Position numbers and translations under genes: made by a program. Source: CBFFRJ01 sp051486985 (GTDB taxonomy: Bacteria > Pseudomonadota > Gammaproteobacteria > Enterobacterales > Enterobacteriaceae). From it: 64,000 nucleotides of DNA. Position 1 is the stretch's first letter, and each line of letters begins with the position of its first letter. Below, piece after piece: positions 52,926 to 61,109 of the stretch. A model generated the notes under the pieces. The model ran no database searches. It worked only from the letters and a program-made list of their open reading frames with translations, and had not been told where the DNA came from. The stretch covers positions 1 to 64,000 of the forward strand of contig NZ_JAHVDV010000005.1 in assembly GCF_051486985.1 (NCBI RefSeq), in the 5' to 3' direction.

Positions 52926-53246
52926 ATGCAATTTTCAACTACCCCCACTCTGGAAGGACAACCGATCGTGGAATACTGTGGTGTTGTCACCGGCGAGGCA
53001 ATTCTGGGTGCCAATATCTTCCGCGATTTCTTTGCCGGTATACGCGACATCGTGGGCGGTCGTTCCGGCGCTTATGAAAAAGAGCTGCGTAAAGCGCGGG
53101 AAATCGCTTTTCGTGAACTGGCTGAGCAGGCCAAAGCGCTGGGTGCGAATGCCGTCGTGGGTATTGATATTGATTATGAGACGGTAGGTAAGGACAGCAG
53201 CATGCTGATGGTTAGCGTCAGCGGTACGGCGGTGAAAACACGCTAA
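52926..53246 (+). CDS. ybjQ: UPF0145 family protein YbjQ
   Basis: YbjQ is a small conserved cytosolic protein of unknown function that forms pentamers in solved structures. It has 106 residues (E. coli 107), with the family hallmarks EYCGVVTGEAILGANIF, a glycine-rich GGRSGAYEKEL and LGANAVVGIDIDYE. AAAAGGAGAA precedes the ATG. Its stop overlaps the amiD start by one base (TAATG). Confidence 0.95.
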   Translation: MQFSTTPTLEGQPIVEYCGVVTGEAILGANIFRDFFAGIRDIVGGRSGAYEKELRKAREIAFRELAEQAKALGANAVVGIDIDYETVGKDSSMLMVSVSGTAVKTR

Positions 53247-54076
53247 TGAAACGTTTTCTACCGCTGCTGTTACTTGCACTGCTGCTGTCTGGCTGTGCGG
53301 GCGAAAAAGGCATTGTTGAGAAGCAGGGGTATCAGCTTGATACCCGCCGTCAGGCGCAGGCCGCCTATCCACGGGTCAAGGTGCTGGTACTGCATTATAC
53401 GGCAGATGATTTTGACGTCTCGCTGGCCACCTTAACCGACCGGCACGTCAGCGCTCATTATCTTATTCCTGCCCGTCCGCCGCTTTACGACGGTAAACCC
53501 CGCATATGGCAGCTTGTGCCGGAACACTCCCTGGCCTGGCATGCCGGTATCAGCTACTGGCGGAACGCGACTCGCCTCAACGATACGTCGATTGGCATTG
53601 AGCTTGAGAATCGTGGCTGGCGGAACGTGGCGGGTCGTAAGCAGTTTACCCCCTTCGAACCTGCACAAATTGCCGCGCTCATCCCGCTTGCTAAAGACAT
53701 CATCAATAGTTACAACATACTTCCTCAGAATGTGGTGGCACACGCTGATGTCGCCCCCCAGCGAAAGGACGATCCCGGGCCACTTTTCCCCTGGCGGGAA
53801 CTGGCGGCGCAAGGCATTGGCGCATGGCCGGACGCCACACGCGTTGCCTTTTATCTCAATGGGCGGGACCCTTACGACGCGGTGGATACCGCCTCACTAC
53901 TCGATTTACTGGCGCGCTATGGCTATGAGGTAAAACCTGAGATGACGCCGGGGCAGCAGAAAAGGGTGATCATGGCCTTCCAGATGCATTTTCGCCCGAC
54001 GCTGTGGAATGGCGTGGCGGATGCAGAAAGTCAGGCTATTGCGCAAGCATTGCTGGAGAAATACGGGCAGAGCTGA
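53246..54076 (+). CDS. amiD: N-acetylmuramoyl-L-alanine amidase AmiD
   Basis: AmiD is an outer-membrane lipoprotein zinc amidase that cleaves the muramoyl-alanine bond, including anhydro-muropeptides. It has 276 residues as in E. coli. The lipobox LSGC has its cysteine at C17. The Amidase_2 domain has zinc ligands H50, H166 and D176, and a C-terminal peptidoglycan-binding domain covers about 195-270. Coupled to ybjQ and convergent with ybjS. Confidence 0.95.
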   Translation: MKRFLPLLLLALLLSGCAGEKGIVEKQGYQLDTRRQAQAAYPRVKVLVLHYTADDFDVSLATLTDRHVSAHYLIPARPPLYDGKPRIWQLVPEHSLAWHAGISYWRNATRLNDTSIGIELENRGWRNVAGRKQFTPFEPAQIAALIPLAKDIINSYNILPQNVVAHADVAPQRKDDPGPLFPWRELAAQGIGAWPDATRVAFYLNGRDPYDAVDTASLLDLLARYGYEVKPEMTPGQQKRVIMAFQMHFRPTLWNGVADAESQAIAQALLEKYGQS

Positions 54077-54079
54077 GGG

Positions 54080-55087
54080 TCAGATTTTACCGTGATCTTT
54101 TAACCATCGGGCCGTGCGCAGAATACCGTCATCAATAGTGACAACCGGCTGGTACCCCAGCTCTTTCTCCGCGCGGCTGATATCCAGCGTGAAATCGAAG
54201 TTGAGCTTGGAGACGCCATAGTGGGTAAAAGCCGGTTCTTTAGCGGCTTTGTTGCCAAAATGCTCCATGCTGCGCGCAACGACATCCAGCATGGCATAGG
54301 GGACTGAACGGATGCGGCAGTCCACCTCCAGCTCGTCAATCAACTTTTGCACAATGTTGCGTAATGGGCGCGGTTCGCCATTGGTGATGTTATAGGTACG
54401 CCCGGAGGGAAGCGTGTCGCAGGCTTCCTGACTGGCAAGCCACATAGCGTGCACAGCGTTTTCATAGTAGGTCATGTCGACCGTTGCCCGGCCTCCGCGC
54501 GGAAGCAACACGCTGCGGTAGTGGTGCATCATCTGCGCCAGTCGCGGGATGAGCACCTTATCATGCGGGCCAAACAAACTTTGCGGGCGCAACACGGTGA
54601 AGCGGGTATTGGGGTTAGCCTGCGCCAGCAGCTGAATCACATCCTCACTGGCTGCTTTACTGCGGGCAAATTCGTTGGCAAAGCGCGCCGGACGAAACTC
54701 TTCTTTAATAGCGTGATGATGGCGATAGTCAAAATAGAGTGAGGGTGAGGAGATGTGAATGAAATTACGCACACCCCAGGCGACGGCCCACTCGCCGAGG
54801 CGACGGGTGGCGCGAACGTTGGCCAGGTCAAACGCCGCCTGAGTGCCCCAGGGTGAGGTGAAGCTGGAACAGTGCCAGAGGGTATCCACACCCGCTAACA
54901 TTGCTTTGGCCTGAGAGGAGACGAGTTCGGTCAGGTCGGCATGGATAAACTCCGCACCCATTTTTGTCAGCAGGGAGCCCATCGCCTTGTTGCGCCCGGT
55001 AGCCCTTACGCTGATGCCTTTTCGGCGTAAATATTCGACGGCATTGCGACCTAACCCGCTGGTTGCGCCTGTGACCAAAACCTTCAT
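54080..55087 (-). CDS. ybjS: NAD(P)-dependent epimerase/dehydratase family protein YbjS
   Basis: YbjS is an extended short-chain dehydrogenase of unknown substrate, 335 residues (E. coli 337). It has the Rossmann motif GATSGLGRN at 7-15 and an atypical SDR pattern with a sterol-dehydrogenase-like core (YFDYRHHHAIKEE). The stop is 3 bases from the convergent amiD stop. Confidence 0.93.
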   Translation of the reverse strand: MKVLVTGATSGLGRNAVEYLRRKGISVRATGRNKAMGSLLTKMGAEFIHADLTELVSSQAKAMLAGVDTLWHCSSFTSPWGTQAAFDLANVRATRRLGEWAVAWGVRNFIHISSPSLYFDYRHHHAIKEEFRPARFANEFARSKAASEDVIQLLAQANPNTRFTVLRPQSLFGPHDKVLIPRLAQMMHHYRSVLLPRGGRATVDMTYYENAVHAMWLASQEACDTLPSGRTYNITNGEPRPLRNIVQKLIDELEVDCRIRSVPYAMLDVVARSMEHFGNKAAKEPAFTHYGVSKLNFDFTLDISRAEKELGYQPVVTIDDGILRTARWLKDHGKI

Positions 55088-55183
55088 AGCAATCCACTAT
55101 AGTGACCCGCATTCATTGCGTGCGCATTCTTCCGTGAAACAGGCCGGTATGCAATGGGAAACGTGAAAGAATAGGGTCCGGTT

Positions 55184-56620
55184 TCACTTTTTTTCTGAGT
55201 ATTGTTCTGCTAAATGGGCAATACGCCGCGCCATCCCCCGAAAGATAAACAGATGAGCCGGGATCATCAGCAGCCAGTAGAGCAGGCCTGGCATGCCGTG
55301 CGGGTGCCACCAGGCCCGGACATCCAGCAAGCGGTAGGTTCCCATATCCGTCAGAGTAAAGCAGAGGCGACCCAGCCCCGGCGCTTTCATTCCGAACAGC
55401 AGGGCCAGTTGCTCCTGCGGTTCGGCAATGATGACCCGCCAACTATCAACCCGATCATCTACCTGCAGATAGTCGCGAGACGGACGACCTTTATCCAGCC
55501 GGTGTCCGATAAGCCTGTCGAGTAGCGCCCGGATCTGCCAGAGCGCGTTGCCATAAAAATACCCTTCCTTGCCGCCTATCTGGTTGATGACGTCCCAGAG
55601 CGCACGACATGAGGCCGTTGTTTTAACCCTGTACCCCGCCTGTTTCGGAAAGTAGCCATACTGAGGTCGCCAGCGGGCAAACGCCTGTGGCGAATAACCC
55701 CAGTCGCCGGAGTGAGCCAGACGTGCTTCATCCTGTAATGTTCGCGTTACCGCCTCACGAAAGGGGATGAGCACCTGTGGGATCAGCGCACGCAGGGCCC
55801 TGTCATCGGCAAGCAAATCGTGTTTAAGCCCCTGAATAAGGCTGCGGGCGATGGTGGGCGGGACGGAGGTGATGACCTGTAAAAACCAGACGGAGATAAG
55901 GCGGGTGGGCAGCGGGATCGCCACAAGCGGGCAATGCACGCCGCTTGCCGCCATAAACTGTTCAAACTGCTGCTGATAACTGAGCACTTCAGGCCCGGCC
56001 GCCTCATAGACCTGGTGATGAGTGAACCTGTGGTGACGCAGCTCCAGCAAGTAGTGGAGCAGGTTCTCCAGCGCGACAGGAGTGGTGCGGGAGCGAACCC
56101 AGCGCGGTGGGGTGAGTATGGGAAGGTTGTAAACCATATCCCGCATGACCTCAAACGCCGCCGAGCCCGCGCCGACAATAATTCCGGCACGTAGTTCGAT
56201 GACGGGTACGCCCGCATCACGAAGCAGGTCGCCTGTGAGCTGACGGGCCCTGAGATGGTGAGATTCACTGGTTTCCTTTGCCTGCAGCGAGCTCAGGAAG
56301 ATGACCTGGCCTACGGGCACCTCCCGCAAAGCGTCACGTACATTAAGGGCGATTTGCCTCTCCTGGGCGACCAGATCGCCGGTTTCACCCATGCTGTGAA
56401 CCAGGTAATAGAGCGTGCCGACATCCCTGAGCAGGGAGGGGAGATCGTCCGGCCAGCTGAGATCAATCTCGTGGCAGCTTACCCCCGGCAACGGCTGTTT
56501 TCGCAGTCGAGAGAGCTGGCGGGCCGCTGCCCGTACCTCATGACCCTGCTGGCTCAGTGCCTGAATCAGATGCTGACCAATGTAGCCGCTGGCCCCGAGC
56601 ACCAGGATAGGTTGTGGCAC
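55184..56620 (-). CDS. ybjT: SDR/DUF2867 family protein YbjT
   Basis: YbjT joins an N-terminal NAD(P)-binding SDR domain (GASGYIGQH near 9-17) to a C-terminal DUF2867 domain; function unknown. It has 478 residues (E. coli 476). The start is GTG at 56620 with AAGGAG 6 bases upstream, inside the end of ltaE, giving VPQPILVLGAS in line with E. coli MPQRILVLGAS. Likely co-transcribed with ltaE and ybjS. Confidence 0.93.
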   Translation of the reverse strand: MPQPILVLGASGYIGQHLIQALSQQGHEVRAAARQLSRLRKQPLPGVSCHEIDLSWPDDLPSLLRDVGTLYYLVHSMGETGDLVAQERQIALNVRDALREVPVGQVIFLSSLQAKETSESHHLRARQLTGDLLRDAGVPVIELRAGIIVGAGSAAFEVMRDMVYNLPILTPPRWVRSRTTPVALENLLHYLLELRHHRFTHHQVYEAAGPEVLSYQQQFEQFMAASGVHCPLVAIPLPTRLISVWFLQVITSVPPTIARSLIQGLKHDLLADDRALRALIPQVLIPFREAVTRTLQDEARLAHSGDWGYSPQAFARWRPQYGYFPKQAGYRVKTTASCRALWDVINQIGGKEGYFYGNALWQIRALLDRLIGHRLDKGRPSRDYLQVDDRVDSWRVIIAEPQEQLALLFGMKAPGLGRLCFTLTDMGTYRLLDVRAWWHPHGMPGLLYWLLMIPAHLFIFRGMARRIAHLAEQYSEKK

Positions 56621-56630
56621 GCCCGGCTCC

Positions 56631-57632
56631 TTAGCGCTGCAGGAACGCCTGCCAGTGACGAACGACTCCGGCAAGCTGCTCACGGTTGACGTCAAGGTGT
56701 ATGACCAGGCGGACAACTGGCGAGGCGTTGATGAGCACACCACGCTCATGCATAAACGCGCCCAGCCCGGCAGCATGCTCCTCTCCCACGCGCACAAACA
56801 ACATGTTGGTATCGTGGCGCATAACATCGGCACCACTCTCCCGCAACTGAGCGGCCATCCAGGCGGCATTGTCGTGATCGTCTTTCAGACGCTGAACGTT
56901 ATTCCTGAGGGCATAGAGGCCAGCCGCGGCAAGGATACCGGCCTGGCGCATACCGCCACCGGTCATTTTACGCCAGCGAGTGGCGCGTTTAATGTAGTCG
57001 CTACTGCCCACCAGCAGTGAGCCCACCGGCGCGCCTAACCCTTTGGAGAGACAAATGGTGAACGAGTCACAGAATTGGGTGATCTCACGCAGTTCACAGC
57101 CATACTCGACCACGGCATTAAAAATGCGTGCGCCGTCTACATGTAAAGCCAGACCCTTCGCTCGGGTAAACTCCCACGCCTGCTGAAGATAGTCACGGGG
57201 CAGGACTTTGCCATTATGGGTGTTTTCAAGACTCAATAATCTGGTGCGGGCAAAGTGGATATCGTCGGCTTTGATTTTAGCGGCGACCTTGTCCAGCGGC
57301 AGACTGCCGTCTGCGGCAGCGTCAATCGGCTGCGGCTGAATACTGCCGAGCACCGCTGCACCGCCAGCTTCATACAGATAATTATGGGCACCCTGACCAA
57401 CGATATACTCGTCGCCACGTTCGCAGTGGCTCAGCAACGCCACCAGGTTCGCCTGGGTGCCTGTCGGCAGGAAGAGAGCGGCCTCTTTACCGCTGAGTTC
57501 GGCGGCAAAGCGCTGCAGTTCGTTAACGGTCGGATCATCCCCATAGACGTCATCTCCGACCGGGGCCGTCAGCATCTGGTCAAGCATGGCACGGCTGGGG
57601 CGGGTGACGGTATCGCTGCGTAAATCAATCAT
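56631..57632 (-). CDS. ltaE: Low-specificity L-threonine aldolase LtaE
   Basis: LtaE is a pyridoxal-phosphate enzyme that cleaves threonine and allo-threonine to glycine and acetaldehyde. It has 333 residues as in E. coli. The cofactor lysine is K197 (CLSKGLGAPVG). It also has DLRSDTVTRP at the start, HVDGARIFNA near 164-173 and the histidine H83 region (GAHNYLYE). First gene of ltaE-ybjT-ybjS. Confidence 0.96.
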   Translation of the reverse strand: MIDLRSDTVTRPSRAMLDQMLTAPVGDDVYGDDPTVNELQRFAAELSGKEAALFLPTGTQANLVALLSHCERGDEYIVGQGAHNYLYEAGGAAVLGSIQPQPIDAAADGSLPLDKVAAKIKADDIHFARTRLLSLENTHNGKVLPRDYLQQAWEFTRAKGLALHVDGARIFNAVVEYGCELREITQFCDSFTICLSKGLGAPVGSLLVGSSDYIKRATRWRKMTGGGMRQAGILAAAGLYALRNNVQRLKDDHDNAAWMAAQLRESGADVMRHDTNMLFVRVGEEHAAGLGAFMHERGVLINASPVVRLVIHLDVNREQLAGVVRHWQAFLQR

Positions 57633-57683
57633 GGCATTTCCTTATATACACTCCATCCTTCACGCTGTCGGGGCAACGGGCAC

Positions 57684-57731
57684 GCCCCGCCCCCCGTCGC
57701 ACAGGTCTCTGTGCTGCCGGGGGGGGCGGGC
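57684..57731 (-). terminator. Very GC-rich hairpin after poxB
   Basis: GCCCCGCCCCCC (57684-57695) pairs with the G-rich arm at 57718-57731, and inside it GCACAG / CTGTGC (57699-57714) forms a second stem. No T-run follows on the - strand. It is probably the poxB end structure. Confidence 0.5.
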
Positions 57732-57785
57732 TTGCTGCCTTGATGCAACACGATTGATGTTGTGTATGAACTGAAAAGGCTATTT

Positions 57786-59504
57786 TTACCTGAGCCAGTT
57801 CGTTTTTGCCAGTTCGACAACTTCGTCGCCGCGCCCGCTGATGATGGCGCGCAGCATATACAAACTGAATCCCTTCGCCTGTTCCAGTTTGATTTGCGGC
57901 GGGATCGCCAGTTCATCTTTCGCCACCACCACGTCAACCAGTACCGGCCCGTCAATGGAGAAGGCCTGCTGCAACGCGGCGTCCACATCGGCAGATTTTT
58001 CCACACGAATCCCGGTAATACCGCAGGCTTCGGCGATGCGGGCGAAGTTCGTGTCATTCAGGTCTGTTCCATCGGTGAGATAGCCGCCAGCCTTCATCTC
58101 CATCGCAACGAACCCCAATACACTGTTGTTAAAGACGATGATTTTCACCGGCAGCTTCATTTGCACCACGGAGAGAAAATCACCCATCAGCATACTGAAT
58201 CCGCCATCGCCACACATTGCCACGACCTGGCGGTCGGGGGCCGTCGCTTTTGCGCCCAGCGCCTGCGGCATGGCGTTTGCCATTGAGCCGTGGTTAAAGG
58301 AGCCCAGCAGACGTCGTTTGCCGTTCATCTTAAGATAGCGTGCGGCCCAGACGGTCGGCGTTCCTACGTCGCAGGTAAAAATGGCATCGTCACTGGCATA
58401 GTGGCTGATTTGCTGAGCCAGATATTGCGGATGCACGGCCTTGTCGCTGGGTTTGGCCAGATCGTCCAGCCCTTTACGGGCATCGCGATAATGCTCCAGT
58501 GCTTTGTCGAGAAAACGACGGTCGGTTTTCTCCTCCAGCAAAGGTAACAGAGCCGTTAATGTCGCATTGATATCTCCCACCAGCGCCATGTCCACCTTGC
58601 TATGTGCGCCAATGCTGGCTGGGTTGATATCTATCTGAATGATTTTGGCATCCGTCGGGTAGAAAGCGCGGTAGGGGAACTGCGTGCCCAGCAGGATGAG
58701 GGTGTCGGCGTTCATCATGGTATGGAACCCTGACGAGAACCCAATAAGCCCGGTCATGCCCACATCATAGGGGTTATCATATTCCACATGCTCTTTGCCG
58801 CGCATGGCATGGACTATCGGCGCTTTCAGTTTAGCGGCGAATTCAATCAGGGCGCTATGCGCTCCGGCGCAGCCGCTGCCGCACATCAGGGCAATATTGC
58901 TGGAGTAGCGCAGCAGTTGCGCCAGTTTTTTTAACTCTTCCGCGGCAGGTGTTACCACGGGCTGAGGAGCAGGATACCAGTGACTGCTGGCGGTTTCAGG
59001 AGCCGGTTTCAGTGCCACGTCGCCGGGCAGAACAATCACTGCCACGCCACGCTTGAGGATAGCGGTACGCAGGGCGATTGCCAGCACTTGTGGGATCTGT
59101 TCAGGCGAAGAGACGAGCTCGCAGTAGTGGCTACATTCACGGAACAGCTCCTGCGGGTGAGTTTCCTGGAAATAACCGCTGCCAATCTCGCTGGAGGGGA
59201 TATGAGCGGCAATGGCCAGCACCGGGACGTGATTACGGTGGCAATCAAAGAGACCATTGATCAAATGCAGATTGCCCGGACCGCAGGAACCGGCACACAC
59301 CGCCAGCTCACCAGTGAGTTGAGCCTCCGCCCCTGCGGCAAAGGCGGCAACTTCTTCGTGACGCGTTGGCATCCAGTCGATGGTTCCCATACGGTTAAGA
59401 CTATCACTTAAGCCATTCAGAGAATCCCCGGTTACACCCCAGATGCGTTTGATTCCAACCTGTTCCAGTGTCTTAGCAATATAAGCGGCCACTGTCTGTT
59501 TCAT
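57786..59504 (-). CDS. poxB: Pyruvate dehydrogenase (quinone) PoxB
   Basis: PoxB is a peripheral-membrane thiamine-diphosphate and FAD enzyme that oxidises pyruvate to acetate and passes electrons to ubiquinone, mostly in stationary phase. It has 572 residues as in E. coli. It shows the TPP domain start with the catalytic glutamate in TRHEEVAAFAAG near 48-59 and the TPP/Mg motif GDGGFSMLMGDF ending in FNNS. The lipid-binding C-terminus ends ELAKTNWLR. Single gene, divergent from the DoxX gene. Confidence 0.96.
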   Translation of the reverse strand: MKQTVAAYIAKTLEQVGIKRIWGVTGDSLNGLSDSLNRMGTIDWMPTRHEEVAAFAAGAEAQLTGELAVCAGSCGPGNLHLINGLFDCHRNHVPVLAIAAHIPSSEIGSGYFQETHPQELFRECSHYCELVSSPEQIPQVLAIALRTAILKRGVAVIVLPGDVALKPAPETASSHWYPAPQPVVTPAAEELKKLAQLLRYSSNIALMCGSGCAGAHSALIEFAAKLKAPIVHAMRGKEHVEYDNPYDVGMTGLIGFSSGFHTMMNADTLILLGTQFPYRAFYPTDAKIIQIDINPASIGAHSKVDMALVGDINATLTALLPLLEEKTDRRFLDKALEHYRDARKGLDDLAKPSDKAVHPQYLAQQISHYASDDAIFTCDVGTPTVWAARYLKMNGKRRLLGSFNHGSMANAMPQALGAKATAPDRQVVAMCGDGGFSMLMGDFLSVVQMKLPVKIIVFNNSVLGFVAMEMKAGGYLTDGTDLNDTNFARIAEACGITGIRVEKSADVDAALQQAFSIDGPVLVDVVVAKDELAIPPQIKLEQAKGFSLYMLRAIISGRGDEVVELAKTNWLR

Positions 59505-59655
59505 CGTATGACTCCATATAAGTATGTCGTCTACAAGCGTAGTCCATGAAATGTCATTAATTTTGCGTAAATTGCCCCTGATTACATAGGGCTTTATTTC
59601 TGTTGAGATTAGGCATAATCTGCATAAAGTTGAATAAAAATAGGAATCATTTCAA

Positions 59656-60084
59656 ATGGTTAAATCATTGTTAGATTCAGTTAATAAGATGTTAGCTCAT
59701 GAGGATTTTGGTCGTTTACTGCTGCGGCTCGCGGTGGGCGGACTAATGTTTTTTCACGGTTTCCATAAGCTGATGGACGGCACCGATGGCATCGCGGGTA
59801 TGCTGGTGGCAAAAGGGTTACCGGGGTTTATCGCTTACGGCGTGCTGGTCGGTGAAGTGGTTGCCCCTATCCTGATTGTCATTGGCGTCTTTACCCGTCC
59901 GGCGGCACTGGTGCTGGCCTTTACGATGGTCGTTGCCTGGTTGATGGTCGGTATCGGAAAAACCGGCGCGCTGGATGCAACCGGGGCATGGGCTATCGAA
60001 AGCCTGGTCTACTTCTTTATTGGTGGGCTGGCCGTCGCGTTTCTCGGGGCAGGTCGTTACTCACTTATCCCCGCGTTGAGGTAA
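59656..60084 (+). CDS. DoxX family membrane protein
   Basis: A 142-residue inner-membrane protein with four hydrophobic segments and the DoxX signature LRLAVGGLMFFHGFHKLMDG near 23-42. Its physiological role is unknown; family members are often tied to redox or quinone metabolism. It sits between poxB and hcr, where E. coli has no gene, and is divergent from poxB. AGGAAT precedes the ATG. A strong bidirectional terminator follows. Confidence 0.88.
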   Translation: MVKSLLDSVNKMLAHEDFGRLLLRLAVGGLMFFHGFHKLMDGTDGIAGMLVAKGLPGFIAYGVLVGEVVAPILIVIGVFTRPAALVLAFTMVVAWLMVGIGKTGALDATGAWAIESLVYFFIGGLAVAFLGAGRYSLIPALR

Positions 60085-60113
60085 AAAAAAGCCTTCCCGC
60101 AAGGGAAGGCTTT
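60083..60113. terminator. Bidirectional terminator, DoxX gene / hcr
   Basis: GCCTTCCC (60091-60098) and GGGAAGGC (60103-60110) pair around a GCAA tetraloop. On the - strand eight T follow, on the + strand three. It ends hcp-hcr and the DoxX gene. Confidence 0.88.
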
Positions 60114-60130
60114 GCGTTATTCAGTTCCGT

Positions 60131-61099
60131 TTACGCCAGGACTAAATCACTTTGTGGATGGCATGAGCAGGCCAGCACATAACCTTCACTTATCTCCTGC
60201 GGAGTCAGCGTCATCGTGCTGTTGACGCTGTATTTCCCGGAAATAACCTGCGTTTTGCAGGAGCCGCAGACGCCCGCACGGCAGGCTGCATTCACCGGCA
60301 CCTGGTTGCTTTCAAAGGCCTCAAGCAGTGTAGTCCCCACCGGTGCAAAGAACGCTTTTGCCGGCTGGAGTTTGGTAAACTTCAACCCGCTGGTGGCTGC
60401 TTCGGCAACAGGCGTAAAGAATTTCTCATGAAAGAACCGGGTAACGCCCAGTGCCTTCACATCTTTTTCCACCTGGTCCATATAAGGGGCGGGGCCACAG
60501 GTCATGACGGTTCGCGAGGCGATATCGGGAACCCGGCGCAAAATATCCTGCGTTAAGCGTCCTGCGAGGAAACCGTCGGTGGCGTTATGTTCCGCTACCA
60601 GCGTGACCGGATAATTCTTCCACTCGTCGGCAAAAATTACATCCTGCGGCGATCGGACGCTAAAAATAACCTGCACATCCGCCTGCGGGCGATAGGCTGC
60701 CAGCCAGCGGCGCATTGACATGACCGGTGTCACCCCACAGCCTGCCGCCAGCAACAGCAGCTTGTCGTTGGCCTCATTATCACAGGTAAAATCACCCTGT
60801 GCGTCAGAGAGCCACAGATAGTCGCCGCGTTTCACATCGCGCGTCAGCCAGGAGGAGCCGGTACCGTTATCCAGACGACGGATGGTCAGCGTAATGTATT
60901 CGCTCACCCCCGGCGTCGAGGAGAGGGTATAAGCACGTAGCTGCTCTGCACTGTTGCGGATACTGACCAACGCATACTGACCGGCGCGGTAAGGGTAATA
61001 ATCATGGCATAACAGCGACAGCGTCCAGACATCCGGCGTCTCCTGCTGGATGTGGTGAACCTGCATACGCCACGGGCACTGCGGGGTTGGCATTGTCAT
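60131..61099 (-). CDS. hcr: NADH oxidoreductase Hcr
   Basis: Hcr feeds electrons from NADH to the hybrid-cluster protein Hcp. It has 322 residues as in E. coli. The FAD-binding domain has RAYTLSS near 54-60, the NAD domain AAGCGVTPVMS near 117-127, and a C-terminal plant-type 2Fe-2S ferredoxin domain has ligands C273, C278, C281 and C311. It starts 10 bases after the hcp stop, forming the hcp-hcr operon. Confidence 0.96.
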   Translation of the reverse strand: MTMPTPQCPWRMQVHHIQQETPDVWTLSLLCHDYYPYRAGQYALVSIRNSAEQLRAYTLSSTPGVSEYITLTIRRLDNGTGSSWLTRDVKRGDYLWLSDAQGDFTCDNEANDKLLLLAAGCGVTPVMSMRRWLAAYRPQADVQVIFSVRSPQDVIFADEWKNYPVTLVAEHNATDGFLAGRLTQDILRRVPDIASRTVMTCGPAPYMDQVEKDVKALGVTRFFHEKFFTPVAEAATSGLKFTKLQPAKAFFAPVGTTLLEAFESNQVPVNAACRAGVCGSCKTQVISGKYSVNSTMTLTPQEISEGYVLACSCHPQSDLVLA

Positions 61100-61109
61100 G
61101 GGTTACTCC

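Noticed and set aside
55184..56869. 561-codon version of YbjT
   Set aside because: The first 83 residues overlap ltaE and resemble nothing; the GTG at 56620 has a strong ribosome-binding site and gives the family length.
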